A DNA stretch of 64,000 nucleotides from an uncultured Lachnospiraceae bacterium (GTDB lineage: Bacteria; Bacillota; Clostridia; Lachnospirales; Lachnospiraceae): NCBI GenBank assembly GCA_947629385.1, contig CANRDO010000007.1, positions 27,238 through 91,237 of the forward strand, given 5' to 3'. This document shows, piece by piece, positions 1 to 8,882 of the stretch. A program made the translations under genes and the position numbers. The first letter of the stretch is position 1, and each line of letters starts with the position of its first letter. The notes below the pieces were generated by a model that did not search any database, was not told the DNA's origin, and saw only the letters and a program-made list of their open reading frames with translations.

Positions 1-457
1 CCGCCACCTTGACCTTCCCGTCCGTCGAGATAATGATATTCTGCGGCTTCACGTCGCGGTGAATGATACCGTTGTTGTGCGCGGCCTCAAGCCCTGCTGA
101 AATCTGCAGCGCAATGCTGGTCGCCTCACGCACGGAGAGCCGCCCTTTGTTCTTGATATACTCCTTGAGGGTGATGCCCTCGACGAGCTCCATCACGATA
201 TAATAGATGCCTGCTTCCTCCCCGACATCGTATACATTCACGATGTTCGCGTGCGCAAGCCCGGCCGCAGACTGTGCCTCCACCCGAAACTTCGAGATAA
301 ACACCTTATCATCCCGAAATTCCTGCTTGAGCACCTTGACAGCGACGAAACGATTCAGCTTATGATCCTTTGCCTTGTACACATCAGCCATTCCGCCGGA
401 GCCAATTCGCGATATTATCTCATATCTGTTTTGTATAAACATTCCGACCTTCAGCAT
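1..457 (-). CDS. prkC: PASTA-type Ser/Thr protein kinase PrkC, N-terminal part (cut by window edge)
   Basis: This is the first 152 residues of a Hanks-type kinase. I read it directly from the minus strand, starting MLKVGMFIQNRYEI. It shows the glycine-rich loop IGSGGMADVYKA, the VAVK lysine motif, MELVEG in the hinge and the catalytic loop HRDVKPQN. The rest lies outside the window, so the transmembrane and PASTA segments expected of PrkC cannot be seen. The start is supported by AGGGG about 8 bases upstream. It lies 17 bp after the PP2C phosphatase gene, the usual pair that phosphorylates and dephosphorylates cell-wall and division proteins in Firmicutes. Confidence 0.93.
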   Translation of the reverse strand, partial: MLKVGMFIQNRYEIISRIGSGGMADVYKAKDHKLNRFVAVKVLKQEFRDDKVFISKFRVEAQSAAGLAHANIVNVYDVGEEAGIYYIVMELVEGITLKEYIKNKGRLSVREATSIALQISAGLEAAHNNGIIHRDVKPQNIIISTDGKVKVA

Positions 458-474
458 ATTTTTTCCCCTGTCAG

Positions 475-1194
475 CTAGAATTCAGCAAGAACTACTGAAA
501 TGTTGTCTTTTCCTCCGTTTTTGTTCGCTTCATTGACCAGATGCTTCGCCGCCTCCTCAAGCGAACTGCTCTTTTTCACAATGCGAAGAATGTCCTCATC
601 CTCCACCATATTCGTCAAGCCATCCGAGCAAAGCAAAATCTTGTCGCCCTTCTCCAGCTTCACATCAAAGAAATCAATCTTGACCGGTGTGCGCACGCCG
701 ACCGCCCTTGTAATGATGTTGCGATCCGGATGGCTCCTCGCATCCTTTCTCTGAAGCTCGCCGGCCCGGATCATCTCCTCCACAAGCGAATGGTCCCTCG
801 TGATCTGCTCAATCTCCTGGTCGATCAGATACAGCCTGCTGTCTCCGACGTTCGCAACGTACAGGTAACCGTCCCTGAGCGTGGCTGCCACCACCGTCGT
901 CCCCATTCCCTCCATCGACTTATCGGATTTCGCCTTCTCGATCACGAAATCATTCGCCTGATGAATCGCCGCTCCAAGCAGCGGAATCGGCCGTTTCTCC
1001 TTCGCGTTCTCTATATAGTCTACCATAGTTTCAACCGTATAGCGCGACGCGAAGTCCCCCGCATTGTGACCACCCATGCCGTCCGCGACCACAAGCAGAT
1101 TCGAAAGGCTTCCTACAGCCTGGTCAGAGGCGTAGATAAAATCCTGATTCGACGTCCTTCTCTTGCCGATGTCTGTGATGCTATACGTCTTCAT
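475..1194 (-). CDS. prpC: PP2C-family Ser/Thr protein phosphatase
   Basis: A 239-residue PPM phosphatase, the usual length of PrpC/Stp. Metal-binding motifs are visible: VVADGMGGHNAG near residues 35-46, LLCSDGLTNMV near 187 and GGKDNISVV at the C-terminus. It would remove phosphate from Ser/Thr residues placed there by the neighbouring PrkC kinase. The start follows an AAAGGGAAG ribosome site. It is preceded by rlmN with a 126 bp gap and followed 17 bp later by prkC, so the pair is very likely co-transcribed. It is cytosolic, with no membrane segment. Confidence 0.95.
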   Translation of the reverse strand: MKTYSITDIGKRRTSNQDFIYASDQAVGSLSNLLVVADGMGGHNAGDFASRYTVETMVDYIENAKEKRPIPLLGAAIHQANDFVIEKAKSDKSMEGMGTTVVAATLRDGYLYVANVGDSRLYLIDQEIEQITRDHSLVEEMIRAGELQRKDARSHPDRNIITRAVGVRTPVKIDFFDVKLEKGDKILLCSDGLTNMVEDEDILRIVKKSSSLEEAAKHLVNEANKNGGKDNISVVLAEF

Positions 1195-1320
1195 ATCGGT
1201 TCTTCCCTTTCTTTTCTTTCAGTTATGACTCATTCTTTATAATTTAATAATGAATTATTTTATCACAGCAGACAAAAAAGAACAAGAGATTATTGACGCC
1301 CGAATCTCCTGTCCCCTGTT

Positions 1321-2373
1321 TTACCCGTTTTTCTTTTCCTGTCCTTCCATATAGCTCTTGCGGAGTTGCCCGCACGCCCCGGCGATATCACGGCCCATCT
1401 CTCGTCTGACCGTGGCATTGATCCCGTACCGCCCCAGCTCCTTCTGAAAAGCCAGCACAACACTCCGATCCGGCTGTACAAAGCTTCGCTCCCTGACCGG
1501 ATTCACCGGAATCAGATTGACATGACAGTTGAGATCCGCAAGCAGAGCCGCGAGCTCCTTCGCGTCTTGTTTTGTATCGTTCACGCCGCCCACCAGGCTG
1601 TACTCAAACGTGATCCTCCGACCGGTACACTCAAAATAATATCTGCAGGCATCCAGTACATCCTGCAGCTCGTATTTGTGTGCGATCGGCATCAGCTGTC
1701 TCCTCTTCTCCTGGCTGGACGCGTGCAGGGAGAGAGCCAGCGTAATCTGCATCCTTTCCTCCGCCAGCGCACGAATCTTCTCGACAATCCCGCAGGTCGA
1801 GACCGTGACATTCCTCTGGCTGATGTGCAGTCCGTGTTCATCCGTCAGAAGCTGCAGGAACCGAAGTAAATTTTCATAATTGTCTAACGGCTCGCCGGTT
1901 CCCATCACCACAACATTTGACACGCGCTCACCGGAGGTCTTCTGAATCTGGTAGATCTGGTCCAGCATCTCTGACGGGAGAAGATTTCGTGTCAATCCCC
2001 CGATTGTCGACGCGCAGAATCTACACCCCATCCGGCAGCCTGCCTGCGAGGAAATACAGACCGAATTCCCGTGATGGTAGCGCATCAGTACGCTCTCGAT
2101 GACATTCCCGTCAAAAAGACGGAACAGATACTTTTCCGTCCCATCTATGGAAGATATTTTCCGCTCTACCAGCTCAAGATGGGTATAATCGTACCTTTCG
2201 CTGAGTGTTCGTCGCAGCTCCTTTGAAAGATTCGTCATCTCATCAAAGCTGTCCGCCAGCTCCTCATGCATCCACTTGTACAACTGCTTTGCCCGAAACG
2301 CTTTCTCGCCCAGCGCGGTGATCTCCCCGGCAAGCTCCTCGAACGTCAGCGACCGTATCTCCTTCTTTCCCAT
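1321..2373 (-). CDS. rlmN: 23S rRNA (adenine-2503-C2)-methyltransferase RlmN
   Basis: A radical SAM enzyme of 350 residues. The [4Fe-4S]/SAM motif CxxxCxxC is seen at Cys113, Cys117 and Cys120 (AGCRMGCRFCAS), and the second catalytic cysteine lies in DIAGACGQL near the C-terminus. The family methylates C2 of A2503 in 23S rRNA and A37 of some tRNAs. GTGEPLDNYEN is the GGEP-like SAM motif. It starts 5 bp after rsmB, so both rRNA methyltransferases are in one transcript. Cfr is a related alternative, but the length, motif spacing and conserved operon position favour RlmN. Confidence 0.95.
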   Translation of the reverse strand: MGKKEIRSLTFEELAGEITALGEKAFRAKQLYKWMHEELADSFDEMTNLSKELRRTLSERYDYTHLELVERKISSIDGTEKYLFRLFDGNVIESVLMRYHHGNSVCISSQAGCRMGCRFCASTIGGLTRNLLPSEMLDQIYQIQKTSGERVSNVVVMGTGEPLDNYENLLRFLQLLTDEHGLHISQRNVTVSTCGIVEKIRALAEERMQITLALSLHASSQEKRRQLMPIAHKYELQDVLDACRYYFECTGRRITFEYSLVGGVNDTKQDAKELAALLADLNCHVNLIPVNPVRERSFVQPDRSVVLAFQKELGRYGINATVRREMGRDIAGACGQLRKSYMEGQEKKNG

Positions 2374-2378
2374 ATCTT

Positions 2379-3809
2379 CTATTCTTCCTCGTCCAGATAG
2401 AAATCCTCGTCCGGCCCTTCCTCCGGATCCAGATAATAGTCCGCATCCTGCGGTTCGCTCACCCTTCGCAGTCTTGCGATAAAAAACCCGTCCGACCGAT
2501 GTACGCCCGGCAGAAGCTGAAGATATCCGGCCTCCGTCGTCTTGCTCTTCAGCTCGTCACAGATATACGGGTCAATATTTTCCAGCCGGAACGGATAATT
2601 TTCCAGAAACCATTTGACGTTGTATTGATTCTCATCCGCACCGATCGTGCAGGTGCTGAAGATCAGCACACCATCCGGCTTGACGTACTCCTGAACAACG
2701 GACAGAATCCTTCTCTGCAGCCGGATGATATCCTGCTGCTGCTTCTCAGACATCTTGTACTTGATGTCCTGCTTCTTTCCGATCACACCCAGCCCGGAGC
2801 ACGGAAGATCCGCCAGGACGATATCCGCCTTCTGCACGGATTCCGGATCGCGCACCGTCGCATCCTTCAAGACAGCACGAATGTTGATCGCGCCTGTGCG
2901 CTCGATATTCTCCTGCATCAGGCTGACCTTATATTCCGACACATCCCGCGCCTCCACATACCCGCTTCCCATCAGCTTGTCCGCGATGTGCAGGCTCTTG
3001 CCACCCGGAGACGCGCAGACGTCAAAGCAGGTATCGCCCCAGTTCGGGGCGGCGACCTCCGCCACCAGCATCGAGCTGATATCCTGCACCTGAATCCAGC
3101 CCTTTTTGAACGCGGAGACAGCCTTGATGTAATTGTAGTCCGAGATCTCAAGGGCATAGTCGAGATACGGATGCTGCCGCACCGTAATCCCCTGATCCTC
3201 CAGCTCCGCGATGATCTCCTCCTTCGACGCACGCGCCAGATTGCAGCGCACGACCGTCGGCTTCTCCATATGGGTATCGCGGCAGATCTTCTCCGTCGTC
3301 TCGTAGCCGAACTGTGCCACCCATTTGCTCAGCATCCAAATCGGGAACGAATATTTCACCGACAGGTAATGCAGCGGCTCCACCTTAGGATCCGGATACT
3401 TGACCTGGTTGAGCCTGCGCGCCGTATTGCGCAGAACCCCGTTGACAAAGCCCTTGAGGTTGTAAAAGCCTTTGCGCGACGCCAGAGAAACCGCCTCGTT
3501 GCACGCAGCAGCATCCGGCACGCTGTCCATATATTTCATCTGATAGACCGACATCCGCAGAAGATTGCGGATCAGCGGCTTCATATTGTAGACCGGGACA
3601 TTGGAAAACTGCTCAATGATGTAGTCCATCTGCATGATGTGCTCCAGCGTGCCTTCCACTGTCCGAGAAATGAAAGCCCGGTCTCTCTTTTCCAGATATT
3701 GGTACTTCTCCAGTGCTTCACGGAGCACAACGTGACTGTACGCCTCTTCCTCCGTGATTTCCATCAGAATGCCCAGCGCGATCTCGCGCAAATTCACCTG
3801 GCCTGCCAT
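2379..3809 (-). CDS. rsmB: 16S rRNA (cytosine-967-C5)-methyltransferase RsmB
   Basis: A 476-residue protein with an N-terminal NusB-like RNA-binding domain (about 1-150) and a C-terminal Rossmann methyltransferase. The SAM loop DVCASPGGKS, the catalytic-cysteine motif LADLPCSGLG and the second cysteine motif FSTCTIG are present. It modifies C967 of 16S rRNA in the family. The C-terminus carries an unusual acidic tail rich in D, E and Y (PQDADYYLDPEEGP...), not part of the catalytic fold. Its stop is 5 bp from rlmN; upstream is a 186 bp gap holding an 11-bp tandem repeat. Confidence 0.93.
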   Translation of the reverse strand: MAGQVNLREIALGILMEITEEEAYSHVVLREALEKYQYLEKRDRAFISRTVEGTLEHIMQMDYIIEQFSNVPVYNMKPLIRNLLRMSVYQMKYMDSVPDAAACNEAVSLASRKGFYNLKGFVNGVLRNTARRLNQVKYPDPKVEPLHYLSVKYSFPIWMLSKWVAQFGYETTEKICRDTHMEKPTVVRCNLARASKEEIIAELEDQGITVRQHPYLDYALEISDYNYIKAVSAFKKGWIQVQDISSMLVAEVAAPNWGDTCFDVCASPGGKSLHIADKLMGSGYVEARDVSEYKVSLMQENIERTGAINIRAVLKDATVRDPESVQKADIVLADLPCSGLGVIGKKQDIKYKMSEKQQQDIIRLQRRILSVVQEYVKPDGVLIFSTCTIGADENQYNVKWFLENYPFRLENIDPYICDELKSKTTEAGYLQLLPGVHRSDGFFIARLRRVSEPQDADYYLDPEEGPDEDFYLDEEE

Positions 3810-3870
3810 ATGTCTCTCCCCTTCTTACTGCCGGATCCCCCTCAGATACCGGCATCCCCCGTATACCATG

Positions 3871-3936
3871 CTCCTGTTTTATTCCTGTTTTGCTCCTGCT
3901 TTATTCCTGCTTTATTCCTGCTTCGTTTCTGTTTCG
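3871..3936. repeat. 11-bp tandem repeat, six units
   Basis: Six consecutive 11-bp units related to ttcctgcttta lie in the gap between the zinc protease gene and rsmB. Read on the coding (minus) strand each unit is roughly taaagcaggaa and so carries an AGGA core resembling a ribosome binding site. The last units are diverged. No coding function is apparent. Confidence 0.75.
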
Positions 3937-3995
3937 TTCTTGTCCGTCCTCAGGCTGCCGCTGATGATCCGCCGTCAGATCTTTCCGTCTCAGTC

Positions 3996-4703
3996 TCAGT
4001 CCCTGTCTCTCCCGCGCGCCAAAATCACCAGACGCAGAAGCTGCAGGACAGACGCCGCCAGACTCGCCACATAGGTCATGGCCGCCGCGCCGAGCACCTT
4101 TTTCCCGGCCGAAAGCTCGCCATCCCCCAGAACATGCCCGCTCTCCAGGATCTTCAGGGCACGGGACGACGCGTTGAACTCCACCGGAAGCGTCACAAGC
4201 TGAAACACCACCGCCAGTGAAAACAGGATGATGCCAAGTGTCAGCAGCGGCCGCATGGAAAAGATCAGTCCCGCAAAAAACACCGGCCACGCCAGCGTCG
4301 AGCCAAAGTTCGCCGCAGGCACCAGCGTGCTGCGCAGGACAAGCGGCCCGTACCCGACCTGGTGCTGCACGGCGTGTCCGCACTCATGCGCCGCCACGCA
4401 GACTGCCGCGACCGAATTTGACGAATAGGTACTGTCCGAAAGGCGCAGCGTCTTCGTTCTCGGATCATAGTGATCCGTCAGCTTCCCGGAAATGTGTTCG
4501 ATACGCACGTCCGTGATACCGGACAGCTGCAGCACTCTCTGCGCCGCCATCGCGCCTGTCATCCCGCACATTGCGCGGACACGTGAATATTTGCTGAACG
4601 TACCGTTGACATTCGCGGACGCGATCAGCGAGAGTCCGAGTCCTGCGAGAACCAGCAGATAGGTCCAGTCAAACATATAGTGATAGCCTCCGTAACCGTA
4701 CAT
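3996..4703 (-). CDS. Zinc-dependent membrane metallopeptidase, YugP family
   Basis: A 235-residue integral membrane protein. It has an N-terminal hydrophobic segment (about 12-30), the zinc motif HECGH at 106-110 within AAHECGHAVQH, and two further hydrophobic stretches near 130-175 and 215-230. This matches the YugP-type family (neutral zinc metallopeptidases with HExxH), whose substrate is unknown. Its place between fmt and rsmB is conserved in Clostridia. It starts 33 bp after fmt. The C-terminal tail is basic and acidic (ILARGRDRD). Confidence 0.85.
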   Translation of the reverse strand: MYGYGGYHYMFDWTYLLVLAGLGLSLIASANVNGTFSKYSRVRAMCGMTGAMAAQRVLQLSGITDVRIEHISGKLTDHYDPRTKTLRLSDSTYSSNSVAAVCVAAHECGHAVQHQVGYGPLVLRSTLVPAANFGSTLAWPVFFAGLIFSMRPLLTLGIILFSLAVVFQLVTLPVEFNASSRALKILESGHVLGDGELSAGKKVLGAAAMTYVASLAASVLQLLRLVILARGRDRD

Positions 4704-4736
4704 AAAATCAACTCCTTACTGTTTTGTTTTCTTTCT

Positions 4737-5789
4737 TCAGGCCCCGAACAGCTCTCCCGGCTCTACCGGATAGCCACGCAGGAACGCGTCGACTGTCATG
4801 CGCTTCTTGCCCTCCGGCTGCAGCTCCAGAATCGAAAGCAGTCCGTCCCCGGTCCGGATCTTCAGAGAATTTTTCGTGACCTCGGCCGCCGTACCCGGCA
4901 TCTTCGCCTCGGCACCTGCTGCGATGTCCGCTCCAACGCCTGCCTGCAGCTCTGCGGCACGCAACTCACACGCACTTTCTCCCGATTCTCCCCTGGTGTA
5001 CACAGCCGATACGTTTGTCGCCCTTCCTACCGCCTCAGCCGCCCACAGCTTCAGCGTCTTTCCGCGATACGTCGTGTAGGCGCTCGGCCAGGGATTCAGA
5101 CCCCGGATCAACCGCTCAATCTGCGCCGCGCCCTTCGTCCAGTCCACTCTGCCGTCCTTTTTCGTGAGCATCGCCGCGTACGGCGTCGGACTCTCCTGCG
5201 GCTGCCGCTCATACTGCGCCGTACCGTCGCTTATCGCATCCAGCGTCCGAAGCAGCAGCGAAGCCCCCACTGCACTCAGCTTGTCGAACAGACTGCCACC
5301 AGTCTCGTCCGGCGCGAGCGTCACCGTCTCCCTCATAATCATATCGCCGGTGTCGAGCCCCACGTCCATGCGCATGGTCGTGACGCCGGATTCTCTCTCT
5401 CCGTTGATCACCGCCCGCTGAATCGGCGCGGCTCCCCGGTATTTCGGGAGCAAGGACGCGTGCACGTTGATACAGCCGCCCGGCGGAAGCTTCAGAATCT
5501 CCTCCGGAATGATCTGCCCGAACGCGACCACTACGATCACATCCGGTCGCAGCTTTTCCAGCTCCTCCATCCAGCGTTTCTCCCGTATCTTTTCCGGCTG
5601 GTACACCGGGATCCCCGCCGCCAGCGCAGTTTCCTTTACCGGCGGCATCTGCATGGCTTTCCCGCGCCCGCGCGCCTTGTCCGGCTGCGTGAACACCGCC
5701 CGCACCTCATAGTCCGGCGAATCGATCAGCGCCTGTAGGGTGCCCACCGCAAAATCCGGCGTCCCCATGAAAACAACATCTCGGATCAT
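4737..5789 (-). CDS. fmt: Methionyl-tRNA formyltransferase
   Basis: About 350 residues from the start MIRDVVFMGTPDFAV. That ATG has a TGGAGGAG ribosome site six bases upstream, so the longer open frame reaching 5867 is not used. The formyl-THF-binding and catalytic motif HASLLPKYRGAAPIQ is present, as is the N-terminal FMGTPDFAV. It formylates Met-tRNAfMet for translation initiation and sits next to def, which removes the formyl group later. A low-complexity Ala/Gly/Glu insertion (around residues 250-295) in the C-terminal domain is longer than usual. Confidence 0.95.
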   Translation of the reverse strand: MIRDVVFMGTPDFAVGTLQALIDSPDYEVRAVFTQPDKARGRGKAMQMPPVKETALAAGIPVYQPEKIREKRWMEELEKLRPDVIVVVAFGQIIPEEILKLPPGGCINVHASLLPKYRGAAPIQRAVINGERESGVTTMRMDVGLDTGDMIMRETVTLAPDETGGSLFDKLSAVGASLLLRTLDAISDGTAQYERQPQESPTPYAAMLTKKDGRVDWTKGAAQIERLIRGLNPWPSAYTTYRGKTLKLWAAEAVGRATNVSAVYTRGESGESACELRAAELQAGVGADIAAGAEAKMPGTAAEVTKNSLKIRTGDGLLSILELQPEGKKRMTVDAFLRGYPVEPGELFGA

Positions 5790-5871
5790 CTGCTCCTCCA
5801 GTCCTGTCCCTCTGCCGTCTCCGGCTTTGCCGGATTTCACCCGCATCCGCCCGGACGGTCCTGTCATTTTT

Positions 5872-6417
5872 TTATTCTTTTCCTCTTCCTGCTCTCCGTC
5901 TCTGTCTGGCTTTCGCCGTTTCCTCTTCCTCTCCCGATTCCTCTGCCTCCTCAGTGACGTCGAACAGTTCGCCCTCTACATGCCGCACATACATGATCCC
6001 CTCAAGGTGATCGAGCTCATGGCAGATCGCGCGGGCCAGAAGCTCGTCGGCTTCCAGCTCAAATTCCTGCATATTCTCATCGAATGACTTTATCTTTACA
6101 TGGTTCGGGCGTGTCACCATTCCCGCCTGGCCCGGAAGGCTCAGGCAGCCCTCCTGTCCGGTCTGCTCGCCGGATTGTTCGAGAAGCACCGGATTCACCA
6201 GAATGAGCGGTTCGTCCCCCTCCTCGCTTACATCTATTACCACAATTCTCTTTAATATTCCTACCTGCGGAGCCGCCAATCCCACGCCGCCCGCATCGTA
6301 CATCGTATCCAGCATATCCTGTACAAGCTGCCGAAGCTTCGGCGTCATCTCCGTAACCGGCCTGCATACCTTCTCCAGCTTCTCGTCCCCCATGATTCTG
6401 ATCTGTCTCAGCGCCAT
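5872..6417 (-). CDS. def: Peptide deformylase
   Basis: 181 residues from MALRQIRIMGDEKLEK; this ATG has TTTGGAGG upstream and matches the usual N-terminus, so the longer frame from 6459 is rejected. All three family motifs are present: GVGLAAPQVG, EGCLSLPG (metal-binding Cys) and HELDHLEG (metal-binding histidines and catalytic Glu). It removes formyl groups from nascent proteins. The C-terminal 25 residues form a charged tail (EESGEEEET, then RQRRRAGRGK) beyond the catalytic fold. It lies between priA and fmt in the same transcript. Confidence 0.96.
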   Translation of the reverse strand: MALRQIRIMGDEKLEKVCRPVTEMTPKLRQLVQDMLDTMYDAGGVGLAAPQVGILKRIVVIDVSEEGDEPLILVNPVLLEQSGEQTGQEGCLSLPGQAGMVTRPNHVKIKSFDENMQEFELEADELLARAICHELDHLEGIMYVRHVEGELFDVTEEAEESGEEEETAKARQRRRAGRGKE

Positions 6418-6455
6418 CTCAAACCTCCAAAGTAATATATTTTGCAGAGATCCGT

Positions 6456-8813
6456 TCACTGCCTTTCAAACTGCACCCGGATCTCCTGAAAGCCCGTATT
6501 GATCTCAACGTACTGCTCGATCACATTCTTCATCGCCGTGAGCGCGTCTGCCCGCGGATGCTTCACGTAAATCGCCTTGCGGTAAATGTCGTTGATCTTC
6601 GCCACCGCCTCGTCCGCCGGGCCTATGACTTCGGCCTCATAGCGCCGGGCAATCTGCCGCACAAAACGCGCGAGATAACCGGCCGCCACGCCGAGCTTCT
6701 CCGGATCCTCCGAAGAGCAGTGCAGCGCCATCATATCTCCCGCCGGAGGGTAGCCCGCAAATCTGCGATACTCCATCTCCTGCCGATAAAACGACAGGTA
6801 ATCCTGCGCCGCCGCGCTTGTGATCGCATAATTTTCCGGCACATAGGTCTGGATCACAACCTCTCCTGCCTCCGTCCCCCTCCCGGCCCTTCCGGCCGCC
6901 TGGGTCAGCAGTTCAAACGTGCGCTCCGCAGCCTGGTAGTCCGCGGCGTTCAGAGAAAGATCCGCAGCCAGGATCCCGACCAGCGTCACATGTGGGAAAT
7001 CGTGCCCCTTGACGATCATCTGCGTACCCACGAGGATGTCTGCCTCCCGGTCACCAAACGCCCGCAAAATCTCGGCATGTCCGTCCTTTCCCCGCGTCGT
7101 GTCTGCATCCATGCGCAGCACACGCGCGCCCGGGAAGCTTCTCGCAACCATCTCTTCAATCTGCTGTGTCCCGGCCTTGAATCCCCCTATGAAGGCGGAA
7201 CCGCACTCCGGGCAGCGTCTGATCGCCTCCTGCTCATAGCCGCAGTAATGGCAGACCAGCTTTCCGTTTTTGTGCAGAGACAGCGAGACATCGCAGTGCG
7301 GGCACTTGATCACGTGGCCGCACGCACGGCAGGATACAAAGCCGGAATAACCTCTGCGATTCAAAAAGAGCATCGTCTGCTGTCCTTTTTCCAGCCGTTC
7401 GCCGATCTTCTCATAAAGACATCTGCTCAGGATAGATCGATTCCCGTCGCGCAGCTCCGCTCGCATATCAGCAATCGTCACCGACGGCAGCATCCCACCG
7501 GTCGCCCGGCTCGTCAACGTGAACAGCCTGCTCCTTCCGCTCTCGGCTTCATGATACGCCTCCAGCGAGGGCGTCGCCGAGCCAAGCACCAGCTTCGCTC
7601 CCTCCAAGGCAGCGCGCTTCTGAGCCGTCCTGCGCGCGTGATAACGTGGAACCGTCTCACTCTTGTAAGAGGACTCATGTTCCTCATCTATGATAATAAT
7701 ACCAAGCTTCTGAAACGGCGTAAACAATGCGGAACGAGGTCCGATCATCACATCGATATCCCCTGTGCGCGCCCGCTCGAACTGATCGTAGCGCTCCGCC
7801 TGCGACAGCCGAGAGTGCAACACCGAGATGCGGTCGCCGAAGCGATGGTAAAAGCGGATCACATTCTGATAGGTCAGCGAGATCTCCGGGATCAGCAGGA
7901 TCGCCTGCCTTCCCATGCGCAGGGCCGCATCAATCAGCTCCATGTAGACCGCCGTCTTGCCGCTGCCTGTGACCCCGTGGATCAGATATTCCCGGCGGTC
8001 CGGATCATCCCATTCAGCCAGAACCGTATCGACGATCCGCTGCTGTTCATGATTGAGGTGGATTCTCGCCGGCTCCTCCTTCTTTTTTTCAGGCCCCTGT
8101 CTGTCTGTCTTCCCGGGCGCTTCCGTCAGAACTTCACCCGTGGAAACCATCTCCAAACCCATTCCTTCCTCCGGCGCAATGCGGACGTCCCCGCCGCCCG
8201 CACTCTCCTCCCGCAGCCTTTGCAGCACGGCCGGAGTCCGGTAGACCTGCTCGGATTCGCAGGAGATTACTCCCTGCTCCTCGAGCGCTCGCAGCACAGA
8301 CGCCGTGATCTTCAGGCTTCCCGTCACGACTTCACGCGGAAGAATCTTCTCTCCAATAAGCGCTTCCAGAAGCCGCGCTCTTGCCTTCTGATTCTTCTGC
8401 CGGAACTGCTCCAGCTTCGCGATCGCATCCTCATGGGAAAGCTTCAGAGCGACGATCTGCTTCTTGCGCTGCACAGCTCTTTTCCGAAACGGGAGCACCG
8501 TGCGCAGCGCCTGCACAGTCGTCGAACCGTAGTAGTCACGCATCCAGAGCGCCAGCGCCGTGAGCTTTGATTCCGTCCCCGCCAAATCAGTCTCGATATG
8601 TGCAATCTCCTTTAGCTTCTCCGGGGGACACGCACTGTATTCCGTGACCCTCAGCACATACCCCTTGGTCGGCCGGTCACCGCGCCCGAACGGAACCTCG
8701 ACGACATTGCCCGGCTCAAGCACAGCTTGCAGTGCCTCCGGAACTCGATATTGAAAGGTCTGATCCAGTTTGCTGTGTGAGATATCAATGATGATATCCG
8801 CGAACAATTCCAT
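6456..8813 (-). CDS. priA: Primosomal replication restart helicase PriA (N')
   Basis: A 785-residue DEAH-type helicase. It has an N-terminal DNA-binding domain, Walker A GVTGSGKTAVY, the DEEH box, and a zinc-binding region with four CxxC pairs (CRACGHVIKCPHCD ... CHYCG ... CPECG). It reloads the replisome at stalled forks. An extra acidic, Gly/Glu/Lys-rich linker sits between the N-terminal domain and the helicase core (around residues 205-245). It is the first gene of the operon running to prkC; def starts 38 bp after its stop. Confidence 0.95.
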   Translation of the reverse strand: MELFADIIIDISHSKLDQTFQYRVPEALQAVLEPGNVVEVPFGRGDRPTKGYVLRVTEYSACPPEKLKEIAHIETDLAGTESKLTALALWMRDYYGSTTVQALRTVLPFRKRAVQRKKQIVALKLSHEDAIAKLEQFRQKNQKARARLLEALIGEKILPREVVTGSLKITASVLRALEEQGVISCESEQVYRTPAVLQRLREESAGGGDVRIAPEEGMGLEMVSTGEVLTEAPGKTDRQGPEKKKEEPARIHLNHEQQRIVDTVLAEWDDPDRREYLIHGVTGSGKTAVYMELIDAALRMGRQAILLIPEISLTYQNVIRFYHRFGDRISVLHSRLSQAERYDQFERARTGDIDVMIGPRSALFTPFQKLGIIIIDEEHESSYKSETVPRYHARRTAQKRAALEGAKLVLGSATPSLEAYHEAESGRSRLFTLTSRATGGMLPSVTIADMRAELRDGNRSILSRCLYEKIGERLEKGQQTMLFLNRRGYSGFVSCRACGHVIKCPHCDVSLSLHKNGKLVCHYCGYEQEAIRRCPECGSAFIGGFKAGTQQIEEMVARSFPGARVLRMDADTTRGKDGHAEILRAFGDREADILVGTQMIVKGHDFPHVTLVGILAADLSLNAADYQAAERTFELLTQAAGRAGRGTEAGEVVIQTYVPENYAITSAAAQDYLSFYRQEMEYRRFAGYPPAGDMMALHCSSEDPEKLGVAAGYLARFVRQIARRYEAEVIGPADEAVAKINDIYRKAIYVKHPRADALTAMKNVIEQYVEINTGFQEIRVQFERQ

Positions 8814-8882
8814 AGAACTCTCTGTCTTCTTTCTGTCATCACAATCGCTCAGTTATCCTGTAATTACGCAAAGTCCTTCGTC

